Assembly (NCBI GenBank): GCA_963707975.1 | Contig: OY970177.1 | Coordinates: 1,116,001 to 1,180,000, forward strand | Direction: 5' to 3' | DNA length: 64,000 nucleotides | DNA from: CAVVXX01 sp963707975 | GTDB taxonomy: Bacteria; Pseudomonadota; Alphaproteobacteria; Micropepsales; Micropepsaceae | Shown: one piece after another, positions 16,581 to 25,741 of the stretch | Position numbering within the stretch: the first letter of the stretch is position 1 | Layout of the letters: the number at the start of each line of letters is the position of its first letter | Program-made: the position numbers and the translations under genes | The notes under the pieces: model-generated | Database searches by the model: none | Seen by the model: only the letters and a program-made list of their open reading frames with translations | Told to the model about the DNA's origin: nothing

Positions 16581-17641
16581 TGGCGACCGCCAAGCCCAAG
16601 CCCGATCCGAACCGTTTGGTAACGCCTGCGCGCGCGGAAGAAGATACGCTCGAAACCGGCCTGCGGCCCAAGCACCTGTCGGAATTCGTGGGCCAGGCGG
16701 GCGCCTGCAAGAACCTTTCGGTGTTCATCGAAGCGGCCAAGACGCGGGGCGAACCACTCGACCACGTGCTGTTTTCCGGCCCGCCGGGGCTTGGCAAAAC
16801 CACGCTCGCGCAAATCGTGGCCCGTGAGCTTGGCGTCGCGTTCCGCGCCACATCGGGCCCCGTGCTCGCGCGCGCGGGCGATCTGGCGGCGCTCCTCACC
16901 AATCTGGAGCCGCGCGATGTGCTTTTCATCGACGAAATCCACCGCCTCAATCCGGTGGTGGAAGAAATTCTTTATCCGGCGCTGGAAGATTTCGAGCTTG
17001 ACCTCATCATCGGCGAGGGGCCTTCCGCGCGCTCGGTAAAGATACAGCTCGCGCCCTTCACGCTGATCGGCGCCACCACGCGCTCCGGCCTGCTCACCAC
17101 GCCGTTGCGCGATCGTTTCGGCATTCCGGTGCGGTTGAATTTCTATGAGACCGCGGAATTGATGCAGATCGTGGTGCGCGGCGCGCGCGTGCTGGGCTTG
17201 AAGCTCACCCCCGATGGCGCGCACGAAATCGCCCAGCGTTCGCGCGGCACGCCGCGCATCGCCGGGCGCCTTTTGAAACGCGTGCGCGACTTTGCGTCGG
17301 TTGCGGGCAAAAGCGAAGTGAACGCGCGCATTGCTGACGAAGCGCTCGCCCGCCTGGAAGTGGACAAGCGCGGGCTCGATGCTTTTGATCGCCGTTATCT
17401 CAAGCTAATTGCCGAGGGTTTCGCGGGCGGACCGGTCGGCGTGGAAACCATTGCGGCCGCGCTGGGCGAGCCGCGCGACGCCATCGAGGAAATCGTCGAA
17501 CCGTTTCTCATCCAGCAAAGCTTCGTTCAGCGCACGCCACGAGGGCGCATGCTGACGAGCCAGGCTTACGGCCATCTCGGCCTGCCAGCGCCCCAGCGCA
17601 AGCCCGACCAGCCGCCGCTTTTCGGCGATGACGAAAACTGA
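16580..17641 (+). CDS. ruvB: Holliday junction DNA helicase RuvB
   Basis: A 353-residue AAA+ motor for branch migration. Walker A (SGPPGLGKTTLA), Walker B (DVLFIDEIHRL), sensor 1 (LIGATTRSGLLTTPLRDRFG) and the C-terminal winged helix with GGPVGVETIAAALGEPRDAIEEIVEPFLIQ are present. It starts within the brnA stop codon and overlaps ybgC by 14 bases, so expression depends on translation through the inserted toxin-antitoxin pair or on an internal promoter. Confidence 0.96.
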   Translation: MATAKPKPDPNRLVTPARAEEDTLETGLRPKHLSEFVGQAGACKNLSVFIEAAKTRGEPLDHVLFSGPPGLGKTTLAQIVARELGVAFRATSGPVLARAGDLAALLTNLEPRDVLFIDEIHRLNPVVEEILYPALEDFELDLIIGEGPSARSVKIQLAPFTLIGATTRSGLLTTPLRDRFGIPVRLNFYETAELMQIVVRGARVLGLKLTPDGAHEIAQRSRGTPRIAGRLLKRVRDFASVAGKSEVNARIADEALARLEVDKRGLDAFDRRYLKLIAEGFAGGPVGVETIAAALGEPRDAIEEIVEPFLIQQSFVQRTPRGRMLTSQAYGHLGLPAPQRKPDQPPLFGDDEN

Positions 17642-18083
17642 GCCTCACGCCGCGTCCGGCGGCTGGTTCGACCGCCACACCCATGTGCTGCCCGTCCGCG
17701 TCTATTACGAAGACACGGATTTTTCCGGCGTGGTCTATCACGCGAAATATCTTCATTTCATGGAGCGCGGGCGCTCGGAGTTCCTGCGCGCGGCCGGCGT
17801 GCGCCATCAGGGCATGCTGAAAACCGAAGAGCCGCTCGTTTGGGTGGTGCGCCATATGACCATCGACTATCTCAAGCCCGCCCGCGTGGACGACGACCTT
17901 GCCGTGCGCTCAACGCCGAAGGAAATCACGGGCGCGCGCATGCGGGTGGAGCAGGGCGTGTGGCGGAAAGATGAACTGCTGGTGAAGACGCGGGTCGAGG
18001 CCTGCGTCATTACGCTCGACGGCCGCCCGCGCCGGATTCCCGAAGATATTCGCAAAGGCCTGGAAAAATATCTGGCCCGTTAG
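17628..18083 (+). CDS. ybgC: Tol-Pal associated acyl-CoA thioesterase YbgC
   Basis: A 151-residue hotdog-fold thioesterase with the 4-hydroxybenzoyl-CoA thioesterase motif YYEDTDFSGVVYHAKYLHFMERGR, in which the Asp of YYEDTD is catalytic. Encoded at the head of tol-pal clusters in many Proteobacteria; here tolQ follows after an acid phosphatase gene. Start at 17628 overlaps the end of ruvB. Confidence 0.9.
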   Translation: MTKTEPHAASGGWFDRHTHVLPVRVYYEDTDFSGVVYHAKYLHFMERGRSEFLRAAGVRHQGMLKTEEPLVWVVRHMTIDYLKPARVDDDLAVRSTPKEITGARMRVEQGVWRKDELLVKTRVEACVITLDGRPRRIPEDIRKGLEKYLAR

Positions 18084-18148
18084 CCATGACGCGCGCGCGT
18101 CATCATTGGGCGCTATGGTCACACAAACTTCACGCTTGGGGGAAACAC

Positions 18149-18892
18149 ATGAAAAAACTTTCCTGGTTCTCGCCGTTAATTATTGTCGCCTTTCTTGGCG
18201 CGGTTCCCGTGCTGGCGGAAAACGCAACGCAGCCAGCGGCGGATTATCTCGCGCCCAGCCAGGTCGACCTCCTGCAATTGTTGCCGCCGCCTCCTGCGCC
18301 TGATTCAGCGGCGCAAAAGCGAGACATGCAGGCCATGCTGGATGCGCAGCGCCACCGCACCGCCGCCCAAACCAAGCGCACGGAAGAGGACGCCGAGATC
18401 AATGTGTTTCGTTTTGCCGACGTGCTGGGGCCCAATTTCACCAAAGAGAATTTGCCGAAGCTCACTGCGTTCTTCGACCGCGTCCGCCATTCGGAATCCC
18501 CCATTGTTGGCGCCGCCAAGGATTACTGGCATCGCCCCAGGCCTTTCGAAGCCAGCGCGCGCATTCACCCGTCGCCGGGACTGAAAGAAGGCGTCGCCAA
18601 CAATGACGGCACCTACAACGCATCCTATCCCAGCGGCCACTCCACCTTTGGCGCCACTTGCGCCATCATTCTTGGCGACATGGTTCCCGAAAAGCGCGCC
18701 GAGCTTTTCGCGCGCGGCTGGGAGTTCGGGCAGAACCGCGTGATAGGCGGCGTCCATTATCCCACCGACGTGGAAACGGGCCGTATCGATGCGACCGTGC
18801 TGGTATATGCGATGATGCAGAATCCGAATTACGAAAGCGATTTCGCCTCCGCCAAGGCCGAGCTGAGGGCAGCGCTTGGGCTGGCCCCCTGA
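18149..18892 (+). CDS. Class A acid phosphatase (PAP2 family), periplasmic
   Basis: A 247-residue secreted phosphatase with signal peptide MKKLSWFSPLIIVAFLGAVPVLA. The PAP2 signature is complete in three parts: K-X6-RP (KDYWHRPRP), PSGH (SYPSGHSTFGATCA) and R-X5-H-X3-D (NRVIGGVHYPTD), with Asn replacing the usual Ser before Arg. Length and layout match PhoN-like non-specific acid phosphatases. The ATG at 18149 follows GGGGGAAA. It interrupts the ybgC-tolQ linkage usual in other genomes. Confidence 0.87.
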   Translation: MKKLSWFSPLIIVAFLGAVPVLAENATQPAADYLAPSQVDLLQLLPPPPAPDSAAQKRDMQAMLDAQRHRTAAQTKRTEEDAEINVFRFADVLGPNFTKENLPKLTAFFDRVRHSESPIVGAAKDYWHRPRPFEASARIHPSPGLKEGVANNDGTYNASYPSGHSTFGATCAIILGDMVPEKRAELFARGWEFGQNRVIGGVHYPTDVETGRIDATVLVYAMMQNPNYESDFASAKAELRAALGLAP

Positions 18893-19022
18893 GATTGAGT
18901 CGGGGTCAAAATTCAGCCATGTTTGACGGGCTTTGTGCCTTGTCCGGCCAGGTTTGATGGGCCTGGCGGTAGGCTGGAAAATGCCGCAGGCACATGGCCG
19001 GAACATTGCCCAAGGATTCGCC

Positions 19023-19937
19023 ATGATGCGCTTCAGTTTTACCGCCGCGGTGTTGACGGCGTTCATTCTTGTTTTGCCGCTCACGGCCGCGCCCGCACTG
19101 GCGCAGCTGACCCGCGAGCAGCCCACGCATGGCAAGCCGCCCACGGCGGCGCCTTCATCGCCAGCGGCTGAAAGCGAGGCTTTGCAACCGCCCAGCGCCG
19201 CGCCCACGGGCACGGTGGACACCACATTGGTGGGCGACCAAACCGCGCAGACCGAAGGCAATTTCTCGCCCATCGGTCTCTTCATGCGCGCCGATGTGGT
19301 GGTGAAATGCGTGCTGCTGTTGCTGCTGGCCGCTTCGTTCTGGTCGTGGGTAATCATTATCGACAAATGGCTGGCCATCGGCAGGCTGAAATACAAAGCC
19401 GACAAGTTCGAGCAGAATTTCTGGTCGGGCCGCTCGCTTGACGATCTCTATGCGCAATATTCGTCCCGCGCCGATCACCCCATTGCAGCATTGTTCGTCG
19501 CAGGCTTGCGCGAATGGAAGCGCTCGTTCGAGCACGGTTCGCCTCCGGCATCCGGTTTTTCCGGCGTCAAGGAACGCGTCACCAAAGCGATGAACGTTTC
19601 CATCCAGCGCGAAATGGACAAGGCCGAGCGGGGCCTGGGCTTTCTTGCGACCGTCGGCTCCACCGCGCCCTTTGTCGGACTGTTCGGCACGGTGTGGGGC
19701 ATCATGAATTCGTTCCGTGCCATCGCCGCCCAGCACGACACCACACTGGCTGTCGTCGCCCCGGGTATTGCCGAAGCCCTGTTCGCCACCGCGCTGGGCC
19801 TGCTTGCCGCCATCCCGGCGGTCGTCGCGTACAACAAGTTCGTCAACGATCTGGGGCGCTATAACGGCAGGCTCGAAGGCTTCTCCGACGAGTTCTCGGC
19901 GTTCCTTTCGCGCCAGCTCGATGAGAGAGCGCGCTGA
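19023..19937 (+). CDS. tolQ: TolQ/ExbB family proton channel with N-terminal exported extension
   Basis: A 304-residue MotA/TolQ/ExbB protein, inner-membrane stator of the Tol-Pal system. Three membrane segments: VVVKCVLLLLLAASFWSWVIII, the FLATVGSTAPFVGLFGTVWGIM helix with the conserved Pro-Phe-Val-Gly-Leu-Phe-Gly-Thr stretch, and TTLAVVAPGIAEALFATALGLLAAIPAVVAYN. Odd feature: about 90 extra N-terminal residues that begin with a signal-peptide-like segment (FSFTAAVLTAFILVLPLTAAPALAQ) and a Pro/Ala-rich stretch, as in some ExbB proteins. The tolR-tolA-tolB-pal context argues for TolQ. Confidence 0.9.
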   Translation: MMRFSFTAAVLTAFILVLPLTAAPALAQLTREQPTHGKPPTAAPSSPAAESEALQPPSAAPTGTVDTTLVGDQTAQTEGNFSPIGLFMRADVVVKCVLLLLLAASFWSWVIIIDKWLAIGRLKYKADKFEQNFWSGRSLDDLYAQYSSRADHPIAALFVAGLREWKRSFEHGSPPASGFSGVKERVTKAMNVSIQREMDKAERGLGFLATVGSTAPFVGLFGTVWGIMNSFRAIAAQHDTTLAVVAPGIAEALFATALGLLAAIPAVVAYNKFVNDLGRYNGRLEGFSDEFSAFLSRQLDERAR

Positions 19938-20386
19938 TGGCATCGGCGCTTTACAACGGGCGCAACGGGGCTGCGCGGCGCCGCGGGCGCGGGCGGCCGC
20001 TTTCGGAAATCAACGTCACGCCTTTTGTCGACGTCATGCTGGTGCTTTTGATCGTTTTCATGGTGACTGCGCCGCTGCTCACCGTGGGCGTGCCGGTCGA
20101 TCTGCCGAAGACGAAAGCGGCCGCCCTCAACCAGGACACTGAGCCCTTGGCCGTCACCATCGACAAGGGCGGCAAGATTTATTTGCAGAACACGCCGATC
20201 ACGGAAGAAGAACTGGTGCCCAAGCTCGAAGCGATCGCCCAGAACGGCTACGACCAGCGCATCTTCGTGCGCGGCGATGCTTCGGTCGATTACGGCAAGG
20301 TGATGGAGGTGATGGGCCTTCTCTCCTCGGCGGGCTTCAAGCGGATCGGCCTCGTCACCGATACCGAAAAGAAAAAGAAGAAGTGA
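19937..20386 (+). CDS. tolR: TolR, Tol-Pal inner membrane protein
   Basis: A 149-residue ExbD/TolR protein: short basic cytoplasmic N-terminus, one membrane helix (PFVDVMLVLLIVFMVTAPLL) holding the proton-path Asp of NVTPFVDVMLVLL, and a periplasmic domain. Its ATG overlaps the tolQ stop. A run of lysines ends the protein (TEKKKKK). Confidence 0.94.
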   Translation: MASALYNGRNGAARRRGRGRPLSEINVTPFVDVMLVLLIVFMVTAPLLTVGVPVDLPKTKAAALNQDTEPLAVTIDKGGKIYLQNTPITEEELVPKLEAIAQNGYDQRIFVRGDASVDYGKVMEVMGLLSSAGFKRIGLVTDTEKKKKK

Positions 20387-20393
20387 AGGTGCA

Positions 20394-21197
20394 ATGCGCC
20401 GCGGAGTTATCGGTTCGGCCACGCTGCACGCGGTGGTGATTGGCGCGGCCATGTTCGCCTGGCCGCACAGCCTTGATGTGTCGAGCGAGCCGCCGCCCGT
20501 CGTGCCCGTCGATCTCGTCACCATCGGCGAGAAAACAAACATCGCGCCGACGGTGAAGGAAGAACAGCAACCCCAGCCCGAACCGCAATCCCAGCAGGAA
20601 GCGGTGGTGGAGCCAACGCCCCAGCCGCAGCCCGAAGAGGAAGCAGTCGAGCCCGCGCCGCCCGAGTTGCAGCCCAATGCCGCGCCCGAACCCTCGCCCG
20701 CCCCGCCGCAAACGCCCACGCCGCGCATGAAGCCGCAGCCCGACCAGTCGCAACAGAAATTCAGCGTCGACAGCGTGCTGGCGCTGCTGAACAAGGTGGC
20801 GCCGAAATCCAACGCGCCCGCGAACGCCAAACTGGCAGACCGCAACACGCGCGGAATTGGCAATCAGAACGCCATGACAATGGATCTGGAGGACGCGCTG
20901 AGGAACCAGATCGCGCAATGCTGGAGCCCGCCTTTGGGCGCGCCGCGCGCGGACGAGCTGGTGGTCGATTTCGATTTGTTCCTCAACCCCGACGGCACTG
21001 TCGCACGGCCGCCACAATTGGATGCAAACTCGGCCGCCGCCGTGGCGAGCGATGCCTATACGCGCGCCGCGGCCGAGGCGGCCAGGCGGGCGATCTACAA
21101 ATGCGCGCCATACAAATTGCCTGCCGAACGTTACGATCAGTGGCGCGAGATCAATCCGTTTCATTTCGATCCCCGCCAGATGATGGGACAGGAGTAA
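20394..21197 (+). CDS. tolA: TolA-like protein, TonB-box C-terminal energy transducer
   Basis: A 267-residue protein with one N-terminal membrane helix (GSATLHAVVIGAAMFAWP), a long Pro/Gln/Glu-rich periplasmic linker over about residues 55-125, and a C-terminal domain (LRNQIAQCWSPPLGAPRADELVVDFDLFLNPDGTVARPP ... YKCAPYKLPAERY) typical of alphaproteobacterial TolA/TonB C-terminal domains. It transmits TolQR energy to Pal and TolB. The eight-base gap to tolR and tolB position place it in the operon. Confidence 0.88.
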   Translation: MRRGVIGSATLHAVVIGAAMFAWPHSLDVSSEPPPVVPVDLVTIGEKTNIAPTVKEEQQPQPEPQSQQEAVVEPTPQPQPEEEAVEPAPPELQPNAAPEPSPAPPQTPTPRMKPQPDQSQQKFSVDSVLALLNKVAPKSNAPANAKLADRNTRGIGNQNAMTMDLEDALRNQIAQCWSPPLGAPRADELVVDFDLFLNPDGTVARPPQLDANSAAAVASDAYTRAAAEAARRAIYKCAPYKLPAERYDQWREINPFHFDPRQMMGQE

Positions 21198-21202
21198 TTG
21201 CC

Positions 21203-22535
21203 ATGACGAAAAGACTCGGTTTGGCGTGGGCCGCGGCCTTGCTGCTGACGATGCTGGCAGCGGCGCCCGCCGGGGCCGCGCTCAAGGTGGATGTGACGCA
21301 GGGCAGCATTCAGCCCTTGCCCATCGCCATTCCCGATTTTCTGGGCGCGCAGGCTTCCGATCAGGCGAAGGGCCGCGACATCGCCACCGTAGTGCGCAAC
21401 GATCTGGATCGTTCTGGCCTGTTCCGCCCGCTCGACCCCGCCTCCTATATCGAGAAGATTTCCGACATCAACGTGCCGCCCCGCTTCAGCGACTGGCGCG
21501 CCATCCAGGCGCAAGGCCTCGTCACCGGCGTGGTGACGACGCAGCCTGACGGCAGGCTCAAGGTCGATTTCCGCCTGTGGGATATTTTCGGCGAAGCACA
21601 GATGATCGGGCTGCAATATTCCACCACGCCGGATAATTGGCGGCGTATCGCGCATCTGGTGTCGGACGCGATCTATGAGCGCATCACCGGCGAAAAAGGC
21701 TATTTCGACACACGCATCGTGTTCATCGCGGAGTCGGGGCCCAAGCTCGACCGCCGCAAGCGCCTGGCCGTCATGGACGAGGACGGCGCCAATCCGGTGT
21801 TCCTGACGCAGGGCGATTATCTGGTGCTGACGCCGCGCTTCAATCCGACGGCGCAGATGATCGCCTACATGTCCTACATCAACGCGCGGCCGCGGGTTTA
21901 TCTGTTCGATCTCGAAATCGGGGCGCCAGGAAATGCTGGGCAATTTCCCCAACATGACGTTTTCCCCGCGCTTTTCGCCAGATGGCCGCAAGGTGATCAT
22001 GGCGCTCGACAGCAACGGCAATTCCGACATCTATGCGATGGATCTGGCCACGCGCGGCGTGCAGCGCCTGACCAACGATCCCGGCATCGACACGGCGCCC
22101 TGCTATTCGCCGGACGGCCGGCAGATCACCTGGGAGTCCAACCGCGGCGGCAGCCAGCAGATTTATGTGATGAACGCCGACGGCTCCAACCCGCACCGCA
22201 TCAGCTTCAGCGCCGGGCGCGCCGGCACGCCGGTGTGGAGCCCGCGCGGCGATCTGATCGCGTTTACCAAGATCACAGAAGGCGCCTTCCACATCGGCGT
22301 GATGCATCCCGATGGCTCGGGCGAGCGCATATTAAGCACGGGCTGGCAGGATGAAGGCCCAACCTGGGCGCCAAACGGGCGTGTCATTATGTTCACGCGA
22401 ACGACACCAACGGGTGCCGGCGGTTATGGCGGCGGCTCAACCATTTGGTCCGTCGACGTAACCGGGCGCAATGAGCGGCGTGTGCTCACCCCTGGCGATG
22501 CCTCGGATCCCGCATGGTCGCCCTTGATCCAATAA
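21203..22535 (+). CDS. tolB: Tol-Pal system beta-propeller protein TolB, one frameshift
   Basis: Periplasmic TolB, about 443 residues when corrected: signal peptide (RLGLAWAAALLLTMLAAAPAGAA), N-terminal domain, and a WD40-like propeller with repeated SPDGRxIxxxSxRxGxxQIYVMxADGS blades. Reading frame breaks at a GGGG run (21920-21923) where GGG restores IGRQEMLGNFPNMTFSPRFSPDG. A single-base homopolymer insertion is sufficient to explain it. ATG at 21203 follows GGAG. Confidence 0.9.
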
Positions 22536-22669
22536 AGGTCCTCCCGTAACCTTTCACTTACTCGCGCGTTACGTCCCGGTGCGACGCGAGGGCAATCGAG
22601 GGGGTGCTCGAACGTAACCTAGCGCAGGCCTTCGCGCCGGGGCATGCGCGTGCGACGGAGTCCGTTCCC

Positions 22670-23164
22670 ATGTCCACATTTTCAAGCACTGCAAAACTCG
22701 CAACCATTTCCGTTTTCCTGCTGCTTACCGCCTGCGCCACCAAACCCGCGACGACGGCCTCGACCAACGGCGCCGGCAGCGAAGTGATCACGCCGGGCAG
22801 CTTGCGCGACTTCCAGGTCAATGTCGGCGACCGCGTGTTCTTCGATTTCCAAAGCTCGACCATCCGCGATGACGGCAAGGCGACGCTGCAGAAACAGGCG
22901 GCATGGCTCGCCAAATATCCCTCGGTGCGGCTTTCCATCGAAGGCCATTGCGACGAACGCGGCACGCGCGAATACAATTTGGCGCTTGGCGCCCGCCGCG
23001 CCAGCGCGACACGCGAATATCTGGTCAGCCTGGGCGTGGCCGCGAGCCGCATGGACACAATCTCTTATGGCAAAGAGAAGCCCGTTTGCGTGGAATCAAA
23101 CGAAGCCTGCTGGGCGCAGAACCGCCGTGCGGTGTCTGTGATATCGGGCGGCGTTTCATCCTGA
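22670..23164 (+). CDS. pal: Peptidoglycan-associated lipoprotein Pal
   Basis: A 164-residue outer-membrane lipoprotein. Lipobox LLTAC follows a short hydrophobic signal, so the mature protein starts at that Cys. The OmpA-like domain has the full peptidoglycan-binding motif (EGHCDERGTREYNLALGARRASATREYLVSLGV). It ends the tolQRAB-pal series and is followed by a strong terminator; cpoB then has its own region. Confidence 0.95.
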   Translation: MSTFSSTAKLATISVFLLLTACATKPATTASTNGAGSEVITPGSLRDFQVNVGDRVFFDFQSSTIRDDGKATLQKQAAWLAKYPSVRLSIEGHCDERGTREYNLALGARRASATREYLVSLGVAASRMDTISYGKEKPVCVESNEACWAQNRRAVSVISGGVSS

Positions 23165-23191
23165 CGCGGGTAGCCAGTGTAATTATGAATG

Positions 23192-23220
23192 AAAGGGCGC
23201 CCTAGGGCGCCCTTTCTGTT
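23192..23220 (+). terminator. Intrinsic terminator after pal
   Basis: A perfect 24-base palindrome centred on CTAG (arms AAAGGGCGCCCT and AGGGCGCCCTTT, 23192-23215) followed by CTGTT. It lies 28 bases after the pal stop codon and could end tol-pal transcripts in either direction. Confidence 0.8.
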
Positions 23221-23300
23221 CAGGGCTTCAAGCGGGCCCCATTTTAGACCAAGTTTGACGATCCCATGGCCGTCCTTCGAGAACCAAAGCGAGACCAACC

Positions 23301-24299
23301 ATGACACAATGGCGTAGCCCCACGCGCATTGCCGCAGCGCTGCTGATTGCGGGCGGCGTGGCGATAGCGATCCCCGCTTTCTCCCAGCACGCCGGCAGCG
23401 GCGACACCAGCGATTTGCAAGCGCGCATCGAGCATCTCGAGCGCGACGTGCGCGATCTGCAGCAGGAAGTCTTTCGCAATGGCGGCGGCGCCCGCGATGA
23501 AGGCCCGCCGCCCGCCGGCATCGCGCCCTCGTCGCAGCGCCTGAACGATCTGGAAGCAAGCCTGCAACGGCTCACCGGCCAGCTCGAAGAACTGACGCAC
23601 CGCGTCAATGATCTGTCGGCCAAAGTCGATCAGATGCAGAACGACATGAATTATCACTTCGGCAATCAGGGTGGAGCGCAGGGAGCAGGCGAAATGGCGC
23701 CCGCGCCGGAAGGGGCGCCGCCCCAGCAATTGGCGCCTGGCCCCAGCAATCTTGGCACCGTGCCGCAGGGCGCAGTGAACAATGTGCCGGCGCCAAAGCC
23801 GTCACCCGTTCAGCAGCAGGGCGCAAATGCGCCTTCTGGCAGTCATGTTGTGCTGACGCCCCCTGGCAAGGGAAACGCGTCCGGCCCGGTTACCGCCACC
23901 GGAGCAAGCGGCGAGGCGAGCACGAAATATAATGCGGCCATGGATCAGCTCGCGCGCGGGGCATATGACCAAGCGCGCGCAGGTTTCCGCGCGGTGGCCG
24001 ATCAATTCCCCACCGACAGGCTGGCGCAGGAAGCTTTGTACTGGGCCGGCGATATTTCCTATTCCGCCAAGAAGGATTATGCCGAGGCCGCGCGCAGCTT
24101 CGCAGAGATGCTGAAGAAATATCCCAAGGCACCGCACGCGCCCGAAGGCATGTTGAAACTTGGCGAGTCCCTTTTGGGGCTCAATCAGAAGCAGGAAGGA
24201 TGCGCCACCCTTGCCGCGTTCCCGGCGAAATATCCGACGGCCAGCAAGACGCTCCTCGCCAAGGCGAGGACGGACGCGAAGAAGGCCCGTTGCAAGTAG
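23301..24299 (+). CDS. cpoB: Cell division coordinator CpoB (YbgF)
   Basis: A 332-residue periplasmic protein: signal peptide (RIAAALLIAGGVAIAIPAFSQ), an N-terminal trimerising coiled coil (LQARIEHLERDVRDLQQEVF and LNDLEASLQRLTGQLEELTHRVNDL), a Pro/Gly/Ala-rich linker, and C-terminal TPR repeats (YNAAMDQLARGAYDQARAGFRAVADQFP ... EALYWAGDISYSAKKDYAEAARSFAEMLKKYP). CpoB links Tol energy to peptidoglycan synthesis at septation. tilS begins within or immediately after its 3' end. Confidence 0.92.
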   Translation: MTQWRSPTRIAAALLIAGGVAIAIPAFSQHAGSGDTSDLQARIEHLERDVRDLQQEVFRNGGGARDEGPPPAGIAPSSQRLNDLEASLQRLTGQLEELTHRVNDLSAKVDQMQNDMNYHFGNQGGAQGAGEMAPAPEGAPPQQLAPGPSNLGTVPQGAVNNVPAPKPSPVQQQGANAPSGSHVVLTPPGKGNASGPVTATGASGEASTKYNAAMDQLARGAYDQARAGFRAVADQFPTDRLAQEALYWAGDISYSAKKDYAEAARSFAEMLKKYPKAPHAPEGMLKLGESLLGLNQKQEGCATLAAFPAKYPTASKTLLAKARTDAKKARCK

Positions 24300-25611
24300 C
24301 GCGCTTGAGGCGCGCTTTGCCGGCGCGCTGGCAGCTTTTGGCTGGACGGGAGAACTGCGCTCGGCGCTTGCCGTTTCGGGCGGCGGGGATTCGCTGGCGC
24401 TGATGCTGCTGTTCGCGGGTTGGGCGCGCGCGCGCGGCGCGGCGCCGCCCGTTGTTCTCGTCGTCGATCACGGGCTGCGCACCGAGTCCGCGCAGGAAGC
24501 AGCACAGGTGGCCGTCTGGGCGAAGCAAGCGGGGTTGGAAGCCCATGTCTTGCGCTGGCAGGGCAGGCGGCCCCAGGCCGACATCGAGGCGCAAGCGCGT
24601 GAGGCGCGTTACCGACTGATGGGCGAATGGTGCCGGGCGAATTATGTGAGCGCGCTTTTTCTCGCCCACACGCAGGAAGATCAAGCGGAGACATTCCTGC
24701 TCAGGCTCGCGCGCGGGTCGGGCGTCGACGGGATTTCCGCCATGCAGCCATGCGCGGCGTTTCCATCAGCTGGCTTCGACAAGCCAGCGCTTTATCGTCC
24801 GCTGCTGGATATGAAGCGCGCCGAGTTGCGCAAATTTCTGACGGGCCGCGGCCAGCCCTGGCACGAAGACCCGATGAATGCGGACACGCGTTTCGCCCGC
24901 ACGCGGCTGCGCGCCATTTTTCCCATCCTGGAAGCGGCGGGGTTAAGTTCCGCGCGTATCGCCGCCGCCGCCGCGCATTTGGCCCGCGCCCGTGAAGCGC
25001 TGGACACGGCAAGCGCCACCTTGCTCGCCACGGCCGCGCATTATGACCAGGCGGGTTATGCGCTGCTGGACGCCAGCGCCATTGCGCGCGCGCCCCGCGA
25101 GCTTGGCTTGCGCGCGCTCGCCCGCGTGCTGTTGAGTGTATCCGGTGAAAACTACCGCCCGCGTTTCGAGCGGCTGGAGCATCTCCTCGATTCCATTATT
25201 TCGCGCAAGCTCGCTGGCGGGCGCACGCTGCATGGCTGCCGCATCGCGCCCGCGCCCAAGGCATGGCGGCGTTTTGGCGAAAACACGCTGCTTGTCACGC
25301 GCGAGGCGCGTGACGCCGCGCGCGCGCCGGATGTGCTGCTGACCCACGGAAAAGAGGCGGTGTGGGACGGCCGTTTCCGCCTGTCGCTTTCTGCAAGTGC
25401 AAAGTCCGGGCGGCTTCATGTTTCCGCCTTGGGCAACAGGCCCGAACTCGCCCAAGCGCTTGCGCATGTGCCTGCGCCCGCCCGCGCAAGCCTGCCTGCG
25501 GTTAAACGGGGTGATACGCTTTTCGCCCCTCACGCTCTTGGCGCTGCCGGAACCGAAGGCCTGCGGGTGGATTTTCTTGGGGCCGTGCCAGTGAAAGCAG
25601 CACCCCATTAA
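24211..25611 (+). CDS. tilS: tRNA(Ile)-lysidine synthase
   Basis: An N-type ATP pyrophosphatase that modifies C34 of tRNA-Ile(CAU) to lysidine. The PP-loop SGGGDSLALMLLFA is clear, followed by VVDHGLRTESAQEA and LFLAHTQEDQAETFLLRLARGSGVDG. The start is uncertain: conserved sequence begins right after the cpoB stop (ALEARFAGALAAFGW), but no ATG or GTG lies there. The nearest in-frame starts are TTG at 24211 or 24160, both inside cpoB. Either a TTG with an 89-base overlap is used or the junction contains a sequence error. Confidence 0.87.
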   Translation: MPRSRRNIRRPARRSSPRRGRTRRRPVASSALEARFAGALAAFGWTGELRSALAVSGGGDSLALMLLFAGWARARGAAPPVVLVVDHGLRTESAQEAAQVAVWAKQAGLEAHVLRWQGRRPQADIEAQAREARYRLMGEWCRANYVSALFLAHTQEDQAETFLLRLARGSGVDGISAMQPCAAFPSAGFDKPALYRPLLDMKRAELRKFLTGRGQPWHEDPMNADTRFARTRLRAIFPILEAAGLSSARIAAAAAHLARAREALDTASATLLATAAHYDQAGYALLDASAIARAPRELGLRALARVLLSVSGENYRPRFERLEHLLDSIISRKLAGGRTLHGCRIAPAPKAWRRFGENTLLVTREARDAARAPDVLLTHGKEAVWDGRFRLSLSASAKSGRLHVSALGNRPELAQALAHVPAPARASLPAVKRGDTLFAPHALGAAGTEGLRVDFLGAVPVKAAPH

Positions 25612-25741
25612 CTGCCCGGAAAAGGCCGCATTGCGGGCGCTTCCTGGATTTCTTAACGTCTTTCTGACTGGCAGAATGATATGACAGTACCTATCTGTAA
25701 GCGGGGAGCGCCAGCGCGCAACCCGTAAGAAAGGAACGCCG

